Positions 7,284 to 15,346 of a DNA stretch of 48,857 nucleotides are shown here, piece after piece. Position 1 is the stretch's first letter, and each line of letters starts with the position of its first letter. This DNA comes from Candidatus Methanocorpusculum faecipullorum (GTDB lineage Archaea; Halobacteriota; Methanomicrobia; Methanomicrobiales; Methanocorpusculaceae): the NCBI GenBank assembly GCA_018883755.1, contig JAHLFR010000041.1, positions 1 to 48,857 on the forward strand, in the 5' to 3' direction. The notes under the pieces were generated by a model, which saw only the letters and a list, made by a program, of their open reading frames with translations, was not told the DNA's origin and did no database searches. Both the position numbers and the translations under genes were made by a program.

Positions 7284-7742
7284 ATGGCACGCATACATGC
7301 AAGAAGAAGAGGAATCGCCTCCTCGGTCAGACCATTCCGTCAGGAAGTTCCTGAGTGGTCCAACACCGATGTACAGGAGATTGAAAAGAAGATCATCGAG
7401 CTCCGCAAAGCAGGTCTTTCCTGTGCAGAGATCGGTCTGGTTCTGCGGGACAAATTTGGCGTTCCGAACGTAAAACTTGTTACCGGCAAGAGAGTCAATG
7501 CCATCGTCCGTGAAAACGACCTTGACACCGACATCCCTGAAGATCTGCGCAACCTGATGCACAAGGCACTTGGCATGCGCAAGCACCTTGGCGAGAACAA
7601 GAAGGATCTTCACAACAAGCGTCAGCTCCAGCTGACCGAGTCGAAAGTCCGCAGACTGGTGAAGTACTACGTCGGTACCGGCCGCCTGCCCCAGGGCTGG
7701 ACCTACAAGCCGGAGACCGCAGAGATTCTCCTGTCCAGATAA
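7284..7742 (+). CDS. rps15: 30S ribosomal protein S15
   Basis: The 152-residue archaeal/eukaryotic-type S15 (MARIHARRRGIASSVRPFRQEVPEW at the start; LTESKVRRLVKYYVGTGRLPQGWTYKPETAEILLS at the end). The N-terminal extension is characteristic of archaeal S15; the C-terminal part is the helical domain binding the central domain of 16S rRNA. ATG 7284 is the start because GGAGGTG lies at 7271-7277 with proper spacing; the in-frame GTG at 7275 is within that site. It heads a four-gene cluster with a DHH nuclease, Pcc1 and S3Ae. Confidence 0.97.
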   Translation: MARIHARRRGIASSVRPFRQEVPEWSNTDVQEIEKKIIELRKAGLSCAEIGLVLRDKFGVPNVKLVTGKRVNAIVRENDLDTDIPEDLRNLMHKALGMRKHLGENKKDLHNKRQLQLTESKVRRLVKYYVGTGRLPQGWTYKPETAEILLSR

Positions 7743-7759
7743 GATTTCCATTCCGCCGT

Positions 7760-8971
7760 ATGTCACTAGAAACCGCAGCAGAATCCTTGGCAAAACATCT
7801 CGCATCACTTGAGTATGTGGAAATCTACTCACATTACGATGCGGATGGCATTGCAGCTGCTGCGATCATGTCACTCGCCCTGTCCAGGGCAGATATCGCC
7901 TTCAAACTCCGGATCCTTCCGGGGATATCTGAAGATGACGTGGAGAACCCGGACATATCTCTTCTGTGTGACTTCGGTGCGTCGTGTGCCGGTCTTGAAG
8001 AGAGCACGATGATTATCGATCATCATGTTCCCTACAACACCTCTCCCTATCATGTCAACCCGCGCCTCTTTGGTGAGAACGGTGAATCCGAACTTTCCGG
8101 AGCAGGGTGTGCATATGTGGTGGCAAATGCCCTTGGAGACAACCGTGATCTGGCAGGTCTTGTAATGCTTGGGATCATTGGTGACAATCAGATCATTTCC
8201 GGAAGGAATCAGATGATTGTCGGTGATGCAATAGCAAATAATCTGATAAATCCGGGTCGCGGCATTCTCCTTTCGGGCAGAACAACAACAGAACAGATCG
8301 CAACATCTCTGCATCCGTATCTTCCGGCATTATCCGGTAGTACGGACAAAGCTGCAGCAATTGAGAACGAATGCATCTCCAAGCCATCGGATGAGGCATA
8401 CACTGCCTGTATGCTCTCCCATGTCGTTCTCGAGTCGGATGCTTCATACAACTCCTTGATGACTCTCTATGGGGATTCGTGGAGTCTGGAGCGCGAAGTT
8501 ATCCAAAATGCCCATGCATTTACTGCGGTGGTGGATGCATGTGGAAAAGCAGGGAAATCAGGGATTGCATATGCGCTCTGCTGTGGTGACGCATCATATC
8601 TGGATGAAGCATGGGAGACTGCAGTCTCCTACCGGAACCGCGTAATATCAGCAGTACGTTCTGCTGAAAAAATCCGTGATGTTCCTACAGTCTGGCGTGT
8701 TGAGGACTCCGTTGCTGCAAGCGATGTGGCAGATATTTTCATTGAATCTGCAAGCGGTCCGATGTTTGTTCTTAGCCGTGATGATGCGTCAGTGAAGATA
8801 TCTGCCCGTGCCCCGCATAATGTTTCAGTGAATCTCGAACAGATCATGAAAGCAACAGCAGAAGCTTGCGGTGGTTCCGGCGGTGGGCATCAGTTCCGTG
8901 CCGGAGCAGATATTCCGCTTGATCGTGAAGATGAGTTTCTTGCCTGTCTGGAGGCAGCAGCATGTACATAA
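7760..8971 (+). CDS. DHH-family RecJ-like exonuclease
   Basis: A 403-residue DHH/DHHA1 phosphoesterase. The metal site is visible as SHYDADGIAAAA (residues about 24-35), CDFGASC (about 71-77) and IIDHHVPYN (about 85-93). The DHHA1 RNA/DNA-binding tail has CGGSGGGHQFRAGADI. The family includes archaeal RecJ-like/GAN nucleases acting on single-stranded nucleic acid, some in the GINS-CMG replisome, and related oligoribonucleases. Linkage to rps15, pcc1 and rps3ae is typical for this archaeal paralog. It begins 17 bases after rps15 and overlaps pcc1 by 10 bases. Choice between DNA and RNA substrate is uncertain. Confidence 0.88.
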   Translation: MSLETAAESLAKHLASLEYVEIYSHYDADGIAAAAIMSLALSRADIAFKLRILPGISEDDVENPDISLLCDFGASCAGLEESTMIIDHHVPYNTSPYHVNPRLFGENGESELSGAGCAYVVANALGDNRDLAGLVMLGIIGDNQIISGRNQMIVGDAIANNLINPGRGILLSGRTTTEQIATSLHPYLPALSGSTDKAAAIENECISKPSDEAYTACMLSHVVLESDASYNSLMTLYGDSWSLEREVIQNAHAFTAVVDACGKAGKSGIAYALCCGDASYLDEAWETAVSYRNRVISAVRSAEKIRDVPTVWRVEDSVAASDVADIFIESASGPMFVLSRDDASVKISARAPHNVSVNLEQIMKATAEACGGSGGGHQFRAGADIPLDREDEFLACLEAAACT

Positions 8972-9168
8972 GCGGGACAATCACGTCAGCCCATGTTCAT
9001 CCAGAGCATGTAGTCTCGGCATTGTCTCCTGACTCGGACGGGTTTATGACTGTTGAGGTTCTGGATGGTTGTATTGTGGCAAGAGTAGAGGGAGAGTCGC
9101 TTCGATCGGTGATTGCGACGGTGGATGATTATCTGATGAATTTATCCGTCTCGGAACAGTTGTGTTAG
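8962..9168 (+). CDS. pcc1: KEOPS complex subunit Pcc1
   Basis: A 68-residue protein (MYISGTITSAHVHPEHVVSALSPD ... VARVEGESLRSVIATVDDYLMNLSVSEQLC). The pattern of an N-terminal strand pair and a C-terminal helix with SLRSVIATVDDYL matches Pcc1/CTAG. This is the dimerisation subunit of KEOPS, which with Kae1, Bud32 and Cgi121 makes t6A37 in ANN-decoding tRNAs. Its start lies within the end of the DHH gene, implying coupled translation. At 68 residues it is near the short end of the family. Confidence 0.85.
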   Translation: MYISGTITSAHVHPEHVVSALSPDSDGFMTVEVLDGCIVARVEGESLRSVIATVDDYLMNLSVSEQLC

Positions 9169-9219
9169 ATGCACGGTTTCCGGGTACAAAAATACAATTT
9201 CAAAAATTAAGGTGATACC

Positions 9220-9840
9220 ATGGCAAGAAAGAAGCAGAGTGGTGGACGCAAAGTTGAGGGATGGAAGGCAAAGAGCTGGTTCAAGGTTTACGCCCCGGAG
9301 TTCCTCGGCAAGCAGTTTATTGGGGAGATCGTCTCCTCTGACACGGCAAACCTGCCGGGTCGTGTACTGTCGGTTAGTCTTGGTGAGTTAATTCAGGACT
9401 ACTCCAAGCAGAATGTGAAGATTTCGTTCAAGATCAATGATGTTGCAGGAGATGCAGCATACACGCAGTTCCACGGCCACGAGATGACCAAAGATTTCAT
9501 CCGTGCAATGGTGAAGAGGCGGGCATCCCGTATCGACAGCACCATTACGATCCAGCCGCTTGGCAGCGTTCGTGAACTTCAGGTGACGATTACCGCCTTC
9601 ACTATCAACCACGCCAGACTTTCCCAGATTCACGAGATTCGTGCAATGATGGTGAAGGTTGTGCAGGACTATGCAAAGGAAGCAGACTTTGAGACCTTTG
9701 TCTCCGCAATGGTTAAGGGTGAGCTTTCCAAGAAGATGCTCGAGGCATGCAAGCCGATCTTCCCGATCCGTAAGATCGAGGTCATCAAGTCCGAGTCTGT
9801 AAGTTCTGCAGCAGAACGTGCAGCAGCACTTGTCCGTTAA
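9220..9840 (+). CDS. rps3ae: 30S ribosomal protein S3Ae (eS1)
   Basis: A 206-residue basic protein (MARKKQSGGRKVEGWKAKSWFKVYAPEFLGKQFIGEIV ... KKMLEACKPIFPIRKIEVIKSES). This is the archaeal/eukaryotic small-subunit protein eS1, located near the mRNA exit on the 30S platform. The start is preceded by AAGGTGATACC, a good ribosome-binding site. It ends the rps15 cluster, about 50 bases after pcc1. Length and ends match the family. Confidence 0.97.
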   Translation: MARKKQSGGRKVEGWKAKSWFKVYAPEFLGKQFIGEIVSSDTANLPGRVLSVSLGELIQDYSKQNVKISFKINDVAGDAAYTQFHGHEMTKDFIRAMVKRRASRIDSTITIQPLGSVRELQVTITAFTINHARLSQIHEIRAMMVKVVQDYAKEADFETFVSAMVKGELSKKMLEACKPIFPIRKIEVIKSESVSSAAERAAALVR

Positions 9841-10012
9841 ATCAACGGATACTTTTCTTTTTTAATTCTCTTGTGACAACCGAGACCCATTTTTTCACGA
9901 TAGATGGGCGATCTCAGTCTGAAATATAATTTCTAGGATAAATGATGAGTGAACCGATGTGTCCTGTTTTTTTTGCAGTAGTATTTGTTGCATGTTGGAA
10001 AATGTAAATGCA

Positions 10013-10843
10013 TTATTTCCAGATAACCTCCGGGATTTCTCGCGGAGGAATCTGTGAAAAGGAGACACCGGGGTATCCTGCAAGCATCGCATACTGCGGT
10101 ACCCAGTTTTTGGGAATTCCAAGTATCTCTCCTAACTCAGGCTTTATGTGCAGCATGATCATGACATAACCGACCCAGCAGGTACCAAGGCCGATTGACG
10201 GTGCAAATGCATCAATGTAGGACAGCGCAATGATACTGTCGATTAATCCATACTCTTGATCCGCATCGGACGCGGCGATCAGGAGAGCCGGGGCGCTGCG
10301 GCAGATGGGATCGGATCCGTTGTCTGCATTGGCAATCAGCATCTGTGAGAGTTGTGCCAGAGGATGATCAGGGGGGAGTGCTTTCAGCGCGGCGATTGAG
10401 GCATCTGTAAACTTCCGTATCGTTGCAGGATCAGAGATCACCACCCACTTTACCGGATGGATGTTGCAGGCTGACGGTGCATACGCTGCAATTCCGATGA
10501 GTTGTTCAAGATCCTTCTGTGCAACCTCTTTTTCTTTCCAGATACGTACTGATCTGCGGCTTTTCAGGTACGTTGACAGAAGATCAGGGTTTATTCCTGT
10601 TTTATATGCAGAATTATCTGCTGGTGTGACAAATACCGGAGTATCCGTGGATAACGCTGCTTGAGGACAAACTGCAATACATTGTCCGCAGGAGAGACAG
10701 GGTGCATCATCACAGATTTTTGGGGACTTTGTTTCTGACGCGACGATCTTGCCGGTCGTACACATTGTTGCGCACAACCCGCATCTGATACAGGCCGTAT
10801 CATCAAAGAGGATGTGCAATGGTGCGGAAAATATTGACTTCAT
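10013..10843 (-). CDS. Ferredoxin-nitroreductase fusion protein
   Basis: The N-terminus is a two-cluster 4Fe-4S ferredoxin domain (CIRCGLCATMC about residue 19, CLSCGQCIAVCPQAAL about 46). Residues about 90-276 are a nitroreductase-family FMN domain (LKSRRSVRIWKEKEV; AAYAPSACNIHPVKWVVI; a C-terminal LGTCWVGYVMIMLHIKPELGEILGIP). Such fusions are common in strict anaerobes and probably move electrons from ferredoxin clusters through FMN to an unknown acceptor. I prefer ATG 10843; GTG 10891 would add 16 residues unlike the family and lies very near the likely TATA (10920-10930), so the start is uncertain. Confidence 0.85.
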   Translation of the reverse strand: MKSIFSAPLHILFDDTACIRCGLCATMCTTGKIVASETKSPKICDDAPCLSCGQCIAVCPQAALSTDTPVFVTPADNSAYKTGINPDLLSTYLKSRRSVRIWKEKEVAQKDLEQLIGIAAYAPSACNIHPVKWVVISDPATIRKFTDASIAALKALPPDHPLAQLSQMLIANADNGSDPICRSAPALLIAASDADQEYGLIDSIIALSYIDAFAPSIGLGTCWVGYVMIMLHIKPELGEILGIPKNWVPQYAMLAGYPGVSFSQIPPREIPEVIWK

Positions 10844-11008
10844 CAGAAATACTCTGGAACGTGCGGGTGATAGAGTTTTGGGTTCTGACACCCTCTGGAC
10901 TATCGGTCTATCTGTTAGTTATGATATACTCACATAAGGTTCATGGTTTGGCAAACTGGAAAAAAAATCCTCGCGTATTGTACTTTTCCAAAATGGTACG
11001 ACAAACAG

Positions 11009-11093
11009 TGCGAAGGAAGGGATTCGAACCCCAGAACTCCTATGAGACCAGACCCTGAATCTGGCGCCGTTGACCTGGCTTGGCTACCTTCGC
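11009..11093 (-). tRNA. tRNA-Leu (anticodon CAG)
   Basis: A class II tRNA of 85 bases. Acceptor arms GCGAAGG and CCTTCGC pair perfectly, with discriminator A. The anticodon stem CCAGA/TCTGG encloses TTCAGGG, giving anticodon CAG. A long variable arm (CTCATAGGAG) and the T-arm GGGGTTCGAATCCC follow. A TATA-like AAATATAATA lies upstream at about 11139-11148 on the minus strand. Confidence 0.95.
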
Positions 11094-11175
11094 ATGAAAA
11101 TAGAAAACATCCTGCAATCAGGATTGTCTTCGTGCCCTATTATATTTGTGATTCTCATACTTAAATTTAGGCATA

Positions 11176-12018
11176 TTATCTTTTAGATGGAACCACCCCG
11201 TACATCTTTTTCCATCGTGAAATCAGTTGGTACCGGGGATCCGCATTCCGGAGCAGATTAGCAATCACAAGAGGATCATCCGCAAGATGATAGGTACAGA
11301 TGGCTATCTTTGGGGTGTAGTTTCGCAGCGTATCCCCCGCTCCTGCAAGCATCTGCCGCTCTGCCCCTTCTATATCTGCTTTGATAAAATTCACCGCATC
11401 CAGCCCTTCTGCCTCTACAAATGCATCTACTGTTGTTACCGGAACACGCATCTTTCTGCCTGTTTGTGGTAGTACCATTGACGATCCGACCAGTGTATCT
11501 TCAAGAATAGTAAACTCCGCAGTTTTTTCCTCATCACCCAGTGCGCAGGGGATCACATGTACCCGGTCAGCAAAGGCCGGGTTCAGCTTTAGCGTCTCTC
11601 TTAGGATCGTTCTGGCCTCAGGTATGGGTTCAAATGCAAACACTTCGGCTCCACGGTATGCGGCAAGTACAGTAAACACACCGAGATTTGCACCGCAATC
11701 AAACACCACATCATCACGCGCAATCCGTACATCTCCCCACTCATACGGCCCCTCGTCCACATACCCATACCTCTGAAACAAAGCTGGGATGAGAATATCT
11801 CCTATCTCCATTGCGTAATATGCATCCTCGCGTGTTGGGTGTTCCGATACGGACAGACGCGGTAGATGGAGCGGTCCGATACGCAGACATCTCTCCTCTG
11901 AGGAGTAGAATCGTGCAAAAAACCGTTCATACTGGTAGCGGTAAAAATCCTCGGTGCGGTCTCCCTTTGTCAGAATGTATCGGAGCCTATCGCGCAGGGG
12001 AATATAATCCCGGTTCAG
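11176..12018 (-). CDS. FkbM-family methyltransferase with probable CTG start
   Basis: The AdoMet site reads VVFDCGANLGVFTVLAAYRGAEVFAFEPIPEA, followed by VPVTTVDAFVEAEGLDAVNFIKADIEGAERQMLAGA, typical of FkbM methyltransferases that methylate sugars or lipid/glycan hydroxyls. The first ATG is at 11811, but the frame stays open and protein-like for 69 more codons upstream (NRDYIPLRDRLRYILTKG ... ARFYSSEERCLRIGPLHLPR). No ATG, GTG or TTG exists there. CTG 12018-12016 follows GGAGGAAGGAG and overlaps the TGA of the flippase-like gene, giving about 280 residues. The annotated start would otherwise leave a 211-residue protein lacking its N-terminal region. Confidence 0.8.
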   Translation of the reverse strand: MNRDYIPLRDRLRYILTKGDRTEDFYRYQYERFFARFYSSEERCLRIGPLHLPRLSVSEHPTREDAYYAMEIGDILIPALFQRYGYVDEGPYEWGDVRIARDDVVFDCGANLGVFTVLAAYRGAEVFAFEPIPEARTILRETLKLNPAFADRVHVIPCALGDEEKTAEFTILEDTLVGSSMVLPQTGRKMRVPVTTVDAFVEAEGLDAVNFIKADIEGAERQMLAGAGDTLRNYTPKIAICTYHLADDPLVIANLLRNADPRYQLISRWKKMYGVVPSKR

Positions 12019-13064
12019 ACTCCTTCCTCCTCAAGTTTTACCATTTCATCTGCGGCTTCACGTTTCACGATCCGGAAACTTGCAACAAACCCGATGAGAA
12101 GGTTTGAGTAGTACAGAATCAGCCGCAGCAGTACTACAAATATTCCGACTACTGCTGACGGAAGAACCAGCGAATAAAATGCGGCATAGCTGATCTCCGC
12201 CACTCCTGCACCGCCTGGTGTTGACGGAACCATCAGAATCACTGCAATAATCAGTTGAAACACAAGAGACAACAGGAAGTTCGGCGGGTACCCAAGACCG
12301 ATCATAATCACGGATGCGATTGCATACTCGCACGCCCAGAAGAGAATTGTTAACAGAAATCCAAACACAAGTCCCTGTTTTGCCCGGCCTGCAAACAACT
12401 CAAAAGTCAGGTAGAGCCGGTCGATTGCCTCATCAATCTGAATGGTAAGTTTTGCGAGCCGTTCTCCGTCCCATTTTTTTGTAAATAGTCCTGCAACCTT
12501 AAACACAATTTTCCGGATAAGCTGGGGTCGTGATAGCAGCACCATGAGAATTATCAGTAGTACTACAAAAAACCCGGTACCAACCCAGGCCGCTGCAATT
12601 ACCATCTCTGGGACTTCGCCGTTATTGTAGATGATAGAGAACAAACTCATGCCGATGATAACGCCAAGCACGAGCAGCACGGCCTCCATCAGTCTTTCCA
12701 CCAAGACAACCGCTGTTGCATCCGCAACAGGCATCTTTGCTTTGTACAACTCATGGATGCGCACCGGTTCTCCACCCACCTGTGACGGGGTGATTGATGC
12801 AATCAGCTGTCCGGCACAGACCATATTCAGACAGTGTTTCAGCGGAACAAGATATCCGAGCGATCTGCACATTACTCGGATGCGCAGTGCCCAGATACAC
12901 ATTGCCGCCATGTGCAGACAGAATGCGAGAAGAAGGAACCAGGGGTTCAAATTTTTCAATGATTCAATGGTGTTCTCGTTAAACGTTAGAACGATAACTG
13001 CAAGGAGAATCGCCATCGAGAGCCCTATAGAGATCCATAACCACTTTTTCTGCTTTGAATCCAT
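12015..13064 (-). CDS. UPF0104 flippase-like membrane protein (copy 1)
   Basis: A 349-residue protein with about eight transmembrane helices (start MDSKQKKWLWISIGLSMAILLAVIVL). It carries the family marks SLGYLVPLKHCLNMVCAGQLIASITPSQVGGEPVRIHELYK and MVPSTPGGAGVAEISYAAFYSLV. The family (PF03706) includes lysylphosphatidylglycerol synthase/flippase membrane domains and archaeal AglD-related proteins, suggesting lipid or lipid-linked glycan translocation. It lies 57 bases downstream of a close paralog, and its stop overlaps the start of FkbM. Substrate is unknown. Confidence 0.85.
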   Translation of the reverse strand: MDSKQKKWLWISIGLSMAILLAVIVLTFNENTIESLKNLNPWFLLLAFCLHMAAMCIWALRIRVMCRSLGYLVPLKHCLNMVCAGQLIASITPSQVGGEPVRIHELYKAKMPVADATAVVLVERLMEAVLLVLGVIIGMSLFSIIYNNGEVPEMVIAAAWVGTGFFVVLLIILMVLLSRPQLIRKIVFKVAGLFTKKWDGERLAKLTIQIDEAIDRLYLTFELFAGRAKQGLVFGFLLTILFWACEYAIASVIMIGLGYPPNFLLSLVFQLIIAVILMVPSTPGGAGVAEISYAAFYSLVLPSAVVGIFVVLLRLILYYSNLLIGFVASFRIVKREAADEMVKLEEEGV

Positions 13065-13121
13065 ACGGGTACTTAATCCTCTGTACTTACTGAATTGTCC
13101 GCTGGCAATTTAAATCTAGAG

Positions 13122-14162
13122 TTATTCTTGCGTCTTCTTTAAAGAGTCACGGGCTTCACGCCGCACAATCCTCAGGCTTGCGATAAGACCGACAACCACA
13201 TTGAAGTAGTACAGGATCAGCCGCCACAACAGTACAAATACACCAACCAGCGGTAGCGGAATAATTATCGAGTAGAATGCAGCGATACTCACCTCGGCAA
13301 CACCTACTCCGCCTGGTGTTAAGGGAATCATCATGATCATTGCGATCAGCAGCTGGAAGATGAACGAGATCAAAAACATTGGTTCAAGACCAAGACCCAC
13401 CATCAGGACTGAAGCTATAACGAACTCTGACACCCAGAAGGCAACGGTCATCAGCAGACCCAGTGCCATCCCAACCTTTGAACGCCCCCCAAAGTGTCCG
13501 ATGGTTACATAGAATCTATCGATGTTCTCATCAAGCATTCCAAGCAATCGTTCGATTCTCTGTGAATCCCAGCGGCGGGTAAAAAGACCAGAGGCTTTTG
13601 CAACAATAATCTTTGTCCACTGCGGCCGCTTTACCAGAACAGCAAACAACAGGAGTGCCCCTATGAAAAAGAACGTTGCGAAGTAGGCAACACCCATGTA
13701 TACTGCTGGGAAATCAAGATGACTGAACATTTTTCCAAGCAGATATACACCGATGATCGTCCCAATCCCAAGTACAATTCCGTCAAAGACCCTCTCCATC
13801 AGAACCACTGCGGTTGCATCAGCGGTTGGAACGTCGGATTTGTATAATTCATACACCCGTACTGCCTCACCGCCGACCTGTGAGGGGGTAACAGCTGCAA
13901 CCAGCATATTTGCACAGATCAGATTCACTGAGTGGAAAAACGGCACATGATATCCAAGCGACCAGCACATCAGTTTGATGCGCAGTGCCCAGAATACGAT
14001 TGACAAAATATGCAAAAGAAATCCAAGCAGAATGTACCAAGGGTTGCACTTTTCTAAGGCAACAATTGTGTTGGCGTCAAACGTCAAAAGAAGCATAGCA
14101 ACAAGTGCAATCACACTGATGCCGACTGATATATACAGCCATTTCTTTTGCGCCTTATTCAT
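13122..14162 (-). CDS. UPF0104 flippase-like membrane protein (copy 2)
   Basis: A 346-residue paralog of the next gene downstream, with the same frame of motifs: MNKAQKKWLYISVGISVIALVAMLLLTF at the start, SLGYHVPFFHSVNLICANMLVAAVTPSQVGGEAVRVYELYK, and MIPLTPGGVGVAEVSIAAFYSII. The two are co-linear over their whole length, so they arose by tandem duplication. They differ most in the central loops. As for copy 1, lipid or lipid-linked sugar translocation is inferred from family only. Confidence 0.85.
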   Translation of the reverse strand: MNKAQKKWLYISVGISVIALVAMLLLTFDANTIVALEKCNPWYILLGFLLHILSIVFWALRIKLMCWSLGYHVPFFHSVNLICANMLVAAVTPSQVGGEAVRVYELYKSDVPTADATAVVLMERVFDGIVLGIGTIIGVYLLGKMFSHLDFPAVYMGVAYFATFFFIGALLLFAVLVKRPQWTKIIVAKASGLFTRRWDSQRIERLLGMLDENIDRFYVTIGHFGGRSKVGMALGLLMTVAFWVSEFVIASVLMVGLGLEPMFLISFIFQLLIAMIMMIPLTPGGVGVAEVSIAAFYSIIIPLPLVGVFVLLWRLILYYFNVVVGLIASLRIVRREARDSLKKTQE

Positions 14163-14282
14163 GGAAAAAACCTGAAAATCATATGGTATTGGACATTTGC
14201 AAATAAATAGTTTTTAGCTTGTCTCCCGTGTAATGGTTTTAGTGTTGCCAAAAGAAGGTGCGGGTATCATGTTTCGTTTGGT

Positions 14283-14675
14283 TCATTTCACATACCGGTG
14301 CAGCAAAATATCTCCAAGATCCAGAACTTCTCCTCCGTTTTCATACAGCTCAAACCCGAGATGATACACAATCAGTTCGGCTCCGATTTGTTCTGCAAGT
14401 GCTATCATGGGAGGAATCATCTCGCATCCCGGTCGGATAGCATACAGTACATCTTTTCCCTGATAATAGGAATGTGTCGGGGAAAACACGTCATCTACAA
14501 CAGCAGGTACAACGGTCGTCTGATATGAGTGAATGTCAGTACACAGAATCGGAATTCCCGCATCCTGAATTATCTCTGCTGCGACTGTTTTCCCCCCGAA
14601 TCCGATCTCAACTGCGGATGAGTAATGATCGCGGATGTAGGTTCCTACGTATCTCTCAATCTGATATACTGACAC
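14283..14675 (-). CDS. UPF0146 family protein
   Basis: A 130-residue archaeal protein (MSVYQIERYVGTYIRDHYSSAVEIGFGGKTVAAEIIQDAG ... VLYAIRPGCEMIPPMIALAEQIGAELIVYHLGFELY). The region VEIGFGGKTVAAEII resembles a degenerate Rossmann methyltransferase motif. UPF0146 function is unknown to me. The start is GTG 14675 preceded by GGAGAAGG. It is divergent from the archaemetzincin gene, with only about 65 bases between starts, so the two may share a control region. Confidence 0.8.
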   Translation of the reverse strand: MSVYQIERYVGTYIRDHYSSAVEIGFGGKTVAAEIIQDAGIPILCTDIHSYQTTVVPAVVDDVFSPTHSYYQGKDVLYAIRPGCEMIPPMIALAEQIGAELIVYHLGFELYENGGEVLDLGDILLHRYVK

Positions 14676-14740
14676 ACGCCTTCTCCTTTTGATACGTGTT
14701 CAATATGTTTATGTCCCGTCACAATGAAATTATCTACCAC

Positions 14741-15346
14741 ATGGGAGTACACGTTTTTTGGGACAGCCGGGTTCCGATTGGTCTGAGCAGACCTGTCACA
14801 GAGGAGCTCTCAGGTGTACTGGAGATGCCTGTGTCCCGTATCGACAACGGTACTTTTCCGCTTGAAGGATTTGATCCGCTCCGCCAGCAGTGTGACGCGG
14901 TAAAAATTCTCACGAAACTTGATATTTTTCGCCGTCGATATCCCCAGCTCTTTAAGCCTGATGATGTTGATATTGAGTTTTACAATAAATTCAACCACAT
15001 TCATGAAAAAGTCCTGCTGGTAACTCCGGTAGATCTGTTTGAACCTCTTGCCGATTTTGTATTTGGTCTTGCTTATCCTGCTCTCGGAGTTGCTGTGGTG
15101 TCTCCAGCCCGACTGACGAATGAGTATTACGGCCGCCATCCTGATGACGATGCACTAATTGATCGTATCGTTAAGGAGAGTGCCCATGAGATTGCTCACC
15201 TCTTTGGTCTGGAGCACTGCAGCAACTCTAATTGTATCATGTACTGTCCGCGCAATCTTGATGATCTTGATCGAAAACGAAAATATTTCTGTGGCAAGTG
15301 CAGAATCCAACTGAACGGTCAGAACGAGGGAGATTTGTTCCAATGA
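14741..15346 (+). CDS. amzA: Archaemetzincin (zinc metalloprotease)
   Basis: About 201 residues from ATG 14741 (MGVHVFWDSRVPIGLSRPVTEEL). The zinc site HEIAHLFGLEHC is followed by the second cysteine site CIMYCP and FCGKC, the signature of archaemetzincins (HExxHxxGxxH then CMM-like plus CXXC). Natural substrates are unknown. In-frame ATGs at 14696 and 14711 would add up to 15 residues, but the family begins at the strand GVHVFW. Its stop overlaps the ATG of the Cas1-like gene, so the two are translationally coupled. Confidence 0.9.
   Translation: MGVHVFWDSRVPIGLSRPVTEELSGVLEMPVSRIDNGTFPLEGFDPLRQQCDAVKILTKLDIFRRRYPQLFKPDDVDIEFYNKFNHIHEKVLLVTPVDLFEPLADFVFGLAYPALGVAVVSPARLTNEYYGRHPDDDALIDRIVKESAHEIAHLFGLEHCSNSNCIMYCPRNLDDLDRKRKYFCGKCRIQLNGQNEGDLFQ

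Noticed and set aside
9841-10012. Possible C/D box small RNA (ATGATGA near 9942, T-run near 9967)
   Set aside because: A C-like box is present after a TATA-like AAATATAA, but no convincing D box or guide layout follows. The T-run and A/T richness are enough to explain the pattern.
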